From: Flaccisagitta enflata
Lineage: Eukaryota > Chaetognatha > Sagittoidea > Aphragmophora
Reading direction: 5' to 3'
Assembly (NCBI GenBank): GCA_965153355.1
Contig: OZ231128.1
Span: 12,958,001 to 13,022,000, forward strand
Length of the DNA stretch: 64,000 nucleotides
This document shows, in pieces, positions 58,440-64,000 of the stretch. The position numbers and the translations under genes were made by a program. Numbering within the stretch: the first letter of the stretch is position 1; every line of letters starts with the position of its first letter. Under the pieces are notes generated by a model. It saw only the letters and a list, made by a program, of their open reading frames with translations. It searched no databases and was not told where the DNA came from.

Positions 58440-58653
58440 GCTCAACTTGATACAAAATGCGACTGTTGCACAAATATACCAACTATTTTGCAATCAGGAT
58501 GGTGCCAGCATGCCAACTAGTTTCAGAATTAATCACCCAGTGGGTTCTATGCTTGCCTATGGACTTGTGGACGCATTTGATAACTCGGTATGGCTCAATT
58601 TTTTTAAGGAAAAAAAAGTGCCAGATAGTGATCGACCACTTCCTTTCACTTGA
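58440..58653 (+). CDS. coding-like fragment, unidentified
   Basis: Directly after the CT tract a plus frame reads NLIQNATVAQIYQLFCNQDG, ASMPTSFRINHPVGSMLAYG and LVDAFDNSVWLNFFKEKKV to TGA at 58651-58653. Residue composition is balanced and unlike the repeat-derived frames. No ATG precedes it in frame, so it would be a last exon or a piece of a mobile-element protein. I cannot name the family. Confidence 0.35.
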
Positions 58654-59572
58654 GCTTACAAAAGGGCCATGAAATACATCCAAAGTGTTATTCAGGGCTC
58701 TAATTGTTAAAATACATGTAATTACGAGTCAATCCATGTGCGCAAACGGATTTTTGACCATTTTAGCCGTTTTCGATTGACTACCCTAGCTGAAGATATA
58801 ACGTGGTTTCCCAGGTTCAGCTACAAATTCATGTGAATGATTCGTCGGACGTCATCATCAATGTAATTGAAATTTTTAAAGTTTTGTGAAACTTCACTGA
58901 ATATGCTCACAAATCACTGGATTTCTAAGACTCCGCATGTAGTCTCCGCTTAAAGAACCCACAAGTTCTTACCATGATCAGGTATTTCGTTGGCGTTCTT
59001 ATTGCGTTCTTGTCCCAAATAGGGGAACGACGTATCAAGACCTCTAGTATGCAACAGTTTCAGAACGACCAAAAAACCATTTATGCATACAACAATGTCC
59101 TTTAGTGGCAGTATTCTGGGGTTTCAAAACGCAGGCATACTTGCCGTTGTAAAACATCTTTTTTTGGGAGTATCAAAACTGCATAAAAAGAGCTTTTAAG
59201 AACATGTCTAAAATATCATTTTCTTCTCACCTCAAGCCAGCTATTTTTCACCGTTTTGGAATTGGGAAAAAGAGGCAGTAAAATTTTGAAATATGTAATA
59301 GCCATTTCATAACTTCAATTTTTTGCAGTTTCAAAACTTCAATTATTTGCATTTTCATGACTTCAATTTTTTGCAGTTTCAAACCTTCAATTTTTCGCAG
59401 GTTCAAAACGTCCATTTTTTGCATTTTCAAAACTGTAAAAACTAAGTTTTTTTGGCACGAACACACAAAGAGATTATCATAACTGCAACTTCATTTATGT
59501 GCATTTTTTGCACTTTAAACTCAAGCATTATGGATGGACCGATGGAGGACAGAAAGACTAAGCCTTTTTCAG
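58654..59572. other. sequence with TTCAAAACTTCAATTTTTTGC repeats
   Basis: About 59300-59430 carries five to six imperfect 24-bp units (GCAGTTTCAAAACTTCAATT). Variants of the TTTCAAAACG phrase continue through 59080-60460. No gene seen. Confidence 0.5.
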
Positions 59573-59812
59573 AGTTTTGAGGTTGGGATCTTGGTCTCTT
59601 GGGTGGGATTAGGCGCTTGAAGCTGAGATTTGGGCTTTAAGGCTGGGATCTGGGCCTCCAGGCAAGGATTTGGGCCTTAAGTTTAGAATTTGGGCCTCAA
59701 GGTTAGGATTTGGGCCTCAAAGCTGAGATATGGGCCTGAGGGTTGGGGGAGGGGGGGGGGGGTACAAAGGAGAAAAAGAAGAAGAAGGAGGAGGAGGAGC
59801 ATAGGTCATGGC
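59573..59812. mobile_element. FB element remnant (FB-16)
   Basis: GGGATTTGGGCCTTAAGGCT-type units, a G-run, AGAAAAAGAAGAAGAAGGAGG and GCATAGGTCAT, then truncated before the palindromic arm end. Confidence 0.6.
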
Positions 59813-60469
59813 GCGCGTATAAGCCAGTCAGTGAGGGCTAACAGGGTCCTCTTCCATTTATTTCAGTTTCAGTAAACTCAGGGATATTGTTCAACCTAGC
59901 ACATGACCATATTTCAATTTTTAAACGCATTTTTTCTGAGTTTCAATGCTTCATTTTTTTGTGTTTTCAAAACGGTAAAAAAGTTGATAAGATAAGCTTA
60001 TTTCAGTTTGGGTTCAGGGATATCGTTCCACCTAGAACAAAACCATATTCCAATTCTAAACACATTTTTTCTTAGTTTCAATACTTCAATTTATTGCGTT
60101 TTCAAACCGGTAAAAAAGGTGATAAGATAAAATCATAACAAAGATATATGAATTCTTTTCCCTTGCTGGCCGTTACTTTAGCGCTGTATTCAAGCGTTTT
60201 GAGACGCAAAAATCTCATGGTTTTAATACTTTAGAATTGCAAAGTATTGAAACGGCAACTATGCCTCAATATTCGTTTCAAAAGTTGCGCATACTTGTGG
60301 TTTTGAAACGACAATATACGATCGTTTTAAAACTACATAAGAACGCCCGTTTCAAAACGTCCTTTTCGCGCATTTTAGAGACAAAAATTCATAATTTTTG
60401 TAATAATAATCCATTTTTTTGCATTTTTGGAACGATTTTTGGCGGTTTAATACGCTATTAGAGAACGCC
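59813..60469. other. AT-rich sequence with TTTCAAAACGG phrases
   Basis: Starts with the inverse of the undefined terminus at 28789 (AGTCAGTGAGGGCTAAC). Duplicated phrases GATATTGTTCAACCTAG / GATATCGTTCCACCTAG lie about 120 bp apart. No gene recognised. Confidence 0.4.
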
Positions 60470-61439
60470 ACGTGTGGAAATGTGTGCTATTTATAAGTGT
60501 GGGAGTGATGATGCTCTTCGCGTGAATGTCTTTCTCCTTCTTTTTGTCCAATTCGGTGCCTTTTGTTTTTGCCACTTTTGGGCCGCAACCATATGGTGCG
60601 CATGGTTTTGTCCATTTCGCCTTTTGTTTACAATTTACGTGTTTTCACGTATTTTTTCCTTCTACTTTTTTCATCGTCGTGTGTTTTATGCTTCGCATTT
60701 TTATCTTGCGTACACATCGCTATGGCATCGCTTCCTAATGGAATGATTGATATTTTGCTTGATTTTCATGTTTTGCGCCCTTGGAATTTCACATTTTTCA
60801 TAAGTCTCTCATCCTTTTATTGCAGAGACATATGAACGGACGCCTGACTTTCATGACGGTCACGACGCCGGTGGGAAACCATGGAAATTGGGCATAAAGT
60901 AAGTTTTATCATTTTAGCGTTTTGGTGTTTTATCATTGTTTTTGTCGTCTGGCTTTTTATTGTTTTATCGTTTATCTTTTTATCCTGCATCCTGCGTCCT
61001 GCATTTGCACCTTTTTATCGTCTGCCCGGTCAACTGATTATTGGGGTGACATGGGTGAATTTAGTGGGATGGGCAGGGCGGGGGCGGTGTACTGATCTGG
61101 CTTCATGGCCTCTGGATAAGATGTACATGTTGTTATTGCCTGTTTCTGCTCGGTGTCTATCCTGATCTCATGTTGTTTTCATGCATTGGTTGACCAATAT
61201 CTCATGCCCAACTTCCCTTTCATTTTATGCCCCTCTCAGATTGTTGAAATTTTTCATAAAGAACGAGACCATCGCAACGCCATTTTCCAATCTTCGCCTA
61301 ATTTCCTTCACGTCTACCATCGTCAGTCAGTCAGAATATAAATGGACGGATAGAAACTACAAGCCGTAAATTCATATTTCAACAATTTTAAAATCGACTC
61401 ATCTCTCGTGAATGTTCTCCGACCCCCCGGCGGCGATTC
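60470..61439 (+). promoter_or_regulatory. possible 5' LTR and leader of the retrotransposon
   Basis: Pyrimidine/T-rich sequence before the Gag start. GTGTGCTATTTATAAGTG (60482) is TATA-like and could lie in an LTR whose start is near TGTGGAAATGTG. Without the 3' LTR, which would be beyond the window, neither LTR edges nor a primer-binding site can be fixed. No tRNA-complementary 18-mer was recognised. Confidence 0.3.
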
Positions 61440-64000
61440 ATGACAATGGCTGCGACAAACGGCGACAACAATCGTTCAACTGCATCAACGTCTTCTCGCG
61501 TGTCATTTTTTGGGCTGAATCAATGTCCAAGGACGGAAAAACTGCGTGTTATGAAGGACGATCTAAACCATGAGATGGAAAGATGTCGCCAATTATTTGA
61601 CATCGTCATGGCGACGGTAGAAGATACCAACGACTATGATGACGCGGCATTGGAGTCCGACAGCGCCAGAAACGGTCTTCGCGACATGGTGTGTGACTAC
61701 ATCGCGTTCGCTCGACAAATGGCAATTGACGAAATGCCCGGCAATCCTCTTCGTTTTGCGGCGTCGAGTTTGCGACGTGTCCGGCGCCGCTGGAACGCCA
61801 TGCGTTTTTTCGACCTGGAAACATATGAGGAGGGATTTCCATCTCATTCTACGATTATTAGCGCGCGTCAGGAAGACTTCGGTGACAAAAACAGGCGCTC
61901 ACAGCAGTATCCATGTGACACTTTTCCAAAACAACTTTCCTGCATCGATAAAAATGGCGTTTTTTCAATAATGGGAACGTCATCTCCTATACCAAATTCA
62001 CCAGCGTATTTTGAGCTACCTCCACGACGCCATTGCGCCCAATCGCCAAATGGACACTTACTACCAGACTTACCAGCAACGACAAAAGACTCAGTTGATC
62101 GCTGGATATCGCAAATTGTACCTGGTGGGAACTCATTCACCAACCCCGTTGACGTGGCTTTAGAAGATATCGACGACGCCGTTACTCTGGCCAACAACGC
62201 CAAAAATGGCGTAGTTGGCAACACAACGCCGAGATGCGACGTCGATGGAAGTGGAGCAGGAGATGAAGCAGGAGAGAAGAAGCAGGAAGAGAGGCAGCAG
62301 GGGAGAGAACCTGCCGCAGATCTGCAGCAACATCAACGGGAGGAGAAGCAGCAGCAGGAGCAGCAGCAACAGCCTCCTCCGCAGTAGGAGGTCCTCAGCG
62401 CAGCGGCAACAGCTTCAAGTAGCGGGGGAGCAACTGCGTCTTCAACGGCGCCCGCGTCGAAGAAGACGAAGGAGCTTAAACAGCGGCCAGAAGCAGCAGC
62501 AGCGCTACAGCAACAGCTAGGGCTACAGCAACAGCAGCAACTCCAACACGAGCAACAACAGCAACTGAGGCAGGTTCAGCAGCAACAGGCGGGAGAGGAA
62601 CAGCGGCTGCAGCAACAGCAACAGCAGCAACTCCGATACAAGCAACAACAGCATCCTCAGCAGCAACAGGAAGAAGAAGAGCAGCGGCTGCAGCATCAGC
62701 AATATTTAACGGCTGAACAGCAAAGGCAACAACAGGAACGATGGCATCAGCAACAGCAAGCTGCTGAGCAACAGAGACAGCAACAGGAGCAGCAGTATCA
62801 ACAACAGCAACAACAGGAGCAGCTGCGTCAACATCAGCGGCAGCAAGAACAACTACATCAACAACTACAGATTCAGAGGCAGCAACAGGAGGCTGAGGAA
62901 CAGCGGCAGCGGCAGGAGCAAGCTCAGCGGCAGTGGCGGTTTCATCAGCAACAGTTGCAGCAACAGAAGGCTGTGGTTACTCCCGTGACGGCGATTTATC
63001 CTCCTGCAGCAAGTCATACTCTCATCGATAATGACAATGTTAACATGGGTACTGAACAACAGCAACATCAGCAGCGTGATGACGAGTCAGAGTCTAATAC
63101 AACGATGATCACAGCAACTGACGAAGCAGAAGATGCAGCAATACGGGGGCACGAGCAGGTTGCAGCGGACAAGGCGTTTGTGCGACATACGTCGTTTGCG
63201 CCATCTGCAGCTCCAGCGACGAGACATCCCGAAGTTGGGCGTCAACTGCATCGTCTACAGCAATTGATGGACGAGAACGCAGCGCAACACTTGCAGATTC
63301 AACAGAAAGAGCGCGAAATACGAGCAGCTCAAATGGAGATTCAAGAGCTCAAAGATCGCCAACATCGACAAATAGACTCAAGGCCATATTCGCATCCCTT
63401 CCCAGCTGCTCGTCAACCGGAAGTGACGAATCAGCTTCCACAGATCAATGCGATAGAGGTCTTCTTAGAAAGGGCATCGTACGATAATCTTATGCGAGCA
63501 CGAGACATTGGCCTAAGGGCTTTGGAAAGGGGAAGGCCAGAGAGACCTCTACAAGATCTTTCTTCCACTGATTACATGGTATGGAAGCGCAAGTTTAGAG
63601 ATGCTGCAAGACATGAAGGCTTGTCACAGATGGACATTCTTACAGAGTTACCAAAGTGGTTTTCTGGGCCGGCCAAAGAGATCATTGAGACAGCGACGAT
63701 TGGAGCATCGGAGGAGGTTGCGGAGGAGGAGTTGACCGCCGCCTTCAAGAAGATGGACGTCCTCTTCATGGCGTGCCGCAACAACATCCCGGATCTCTTT
63801 AACGATATCGTCGCAGGATCGAGGATTCATTCTTCCGACCATAAAAGACATTTCCATCTGGCATCGACGCTGCAAAAAGCAAAGAAGATTGCGCATACGT
63901 GTGGTGAACTATACCATTGTCACAGGAAGGAGCTTCTGCAAGAGATCATAAACAAGAGAGTGCCCCATCTGGCGGACAAATTTTGGGAAAAGCACCACGA
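61440..64000 (+). CDS. Pao/BEL-like retrotransposon Gag, incomplete at window end
   Basis: ATG at 61440 opens a frame whose first 315 codons end at TAG (62385-62387). The same frame then stays open to the window edge, at least 537 more codons. Roughly residues 1-270 are mixed, about 275-560 a Gln-rich coiled-coil-like tract, and about 690-853 a domain with DYMVWKRKFRDAARHEGLSQ, LPKWFSGPAKEIIE and KELLQEIINKRVPHLADKFW. That domain resembles the DUF1759-type Gag of Pao/BEL elements. Gag would form the particle. Protease, RT and integrase would lie to the right. The TAG sits where CAG repeats precede it, consistent with a C-to-T change or with readthrough. Confidence 0.6.

Overview
The window is nuclear DNA of an animal, most likely an invertebrate. 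Short exons with GT/AG junctions, an ionotropic-glutamate-receptor gene, an animal-type LTR-retrotransposon Gag, a LINE remnant and many cut-and-paste transposon derivatives all point that way. Nothing bacterial (operons, ribosome binding sites) is visible, and no rRNA gene was seen. The species cannot be named from the sequence.

Host genes are sparse. Supported ones are: a small three-exon secreted-protein gene on the minus strand (681..1314); last exons of two unidentified minus-strand genes (11817..12219, the first of them broken by an insertion, and 32956..33227); and two exons of a divergent ionotropic glutamate receptor on the minus strand (49645..49901 and 48173..49109). The receptor carries an in-frame TAA between its ligand-binding S2 lobe and its last membrane helix. 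Weaker coding-like segments lie at 1619..1744, 53720..53940, 56281..56408 and 58440..58653. The right edge (61440..64000, plus strand) is a glutamine-rich Gag resembling Pao/BEL elements, open to the window end except for one in-frame TAG.

Nearly everything else is repeats, which I group into families. HP elements run from AACAAGGCCGGATAC to a terminal GTCGCG/CGCGAC hairpin and occur more than 20 times. FB elements are foldback-like, with long inverted ends around GGGCAGCGGCCCC and a different internal minisatellite in each copy; they cluster at 50.0-58.1 kb. SG MITEs have GGGCGTTTCTAG-like ends and internal GAGTGAGCG-type repeats. TA-flanked Tc1/mariner-like MITEs belong to several families, including two 767-bp copies that look identical. 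hAT-like elements have 8-bp target duplications. There are also tRNA-like SINE relics, a tandem triplication at 34-35.5 kb, and very long microsatellites (GA, CA, CTT, CAA, CAAA, CAT, TA) that together make up several kb.

Nesting is common: hAT in SG, MITE in MITE, HP in HP, FB in HP, SG in LINE, HP in a host exon. This gives a relative insertion order and precise element ends. The best candidates for something undescribed are the HP family, whose terminal hairpin keeps pairing although its bases change, and the FB family, several copies of which sit inside HP elements.
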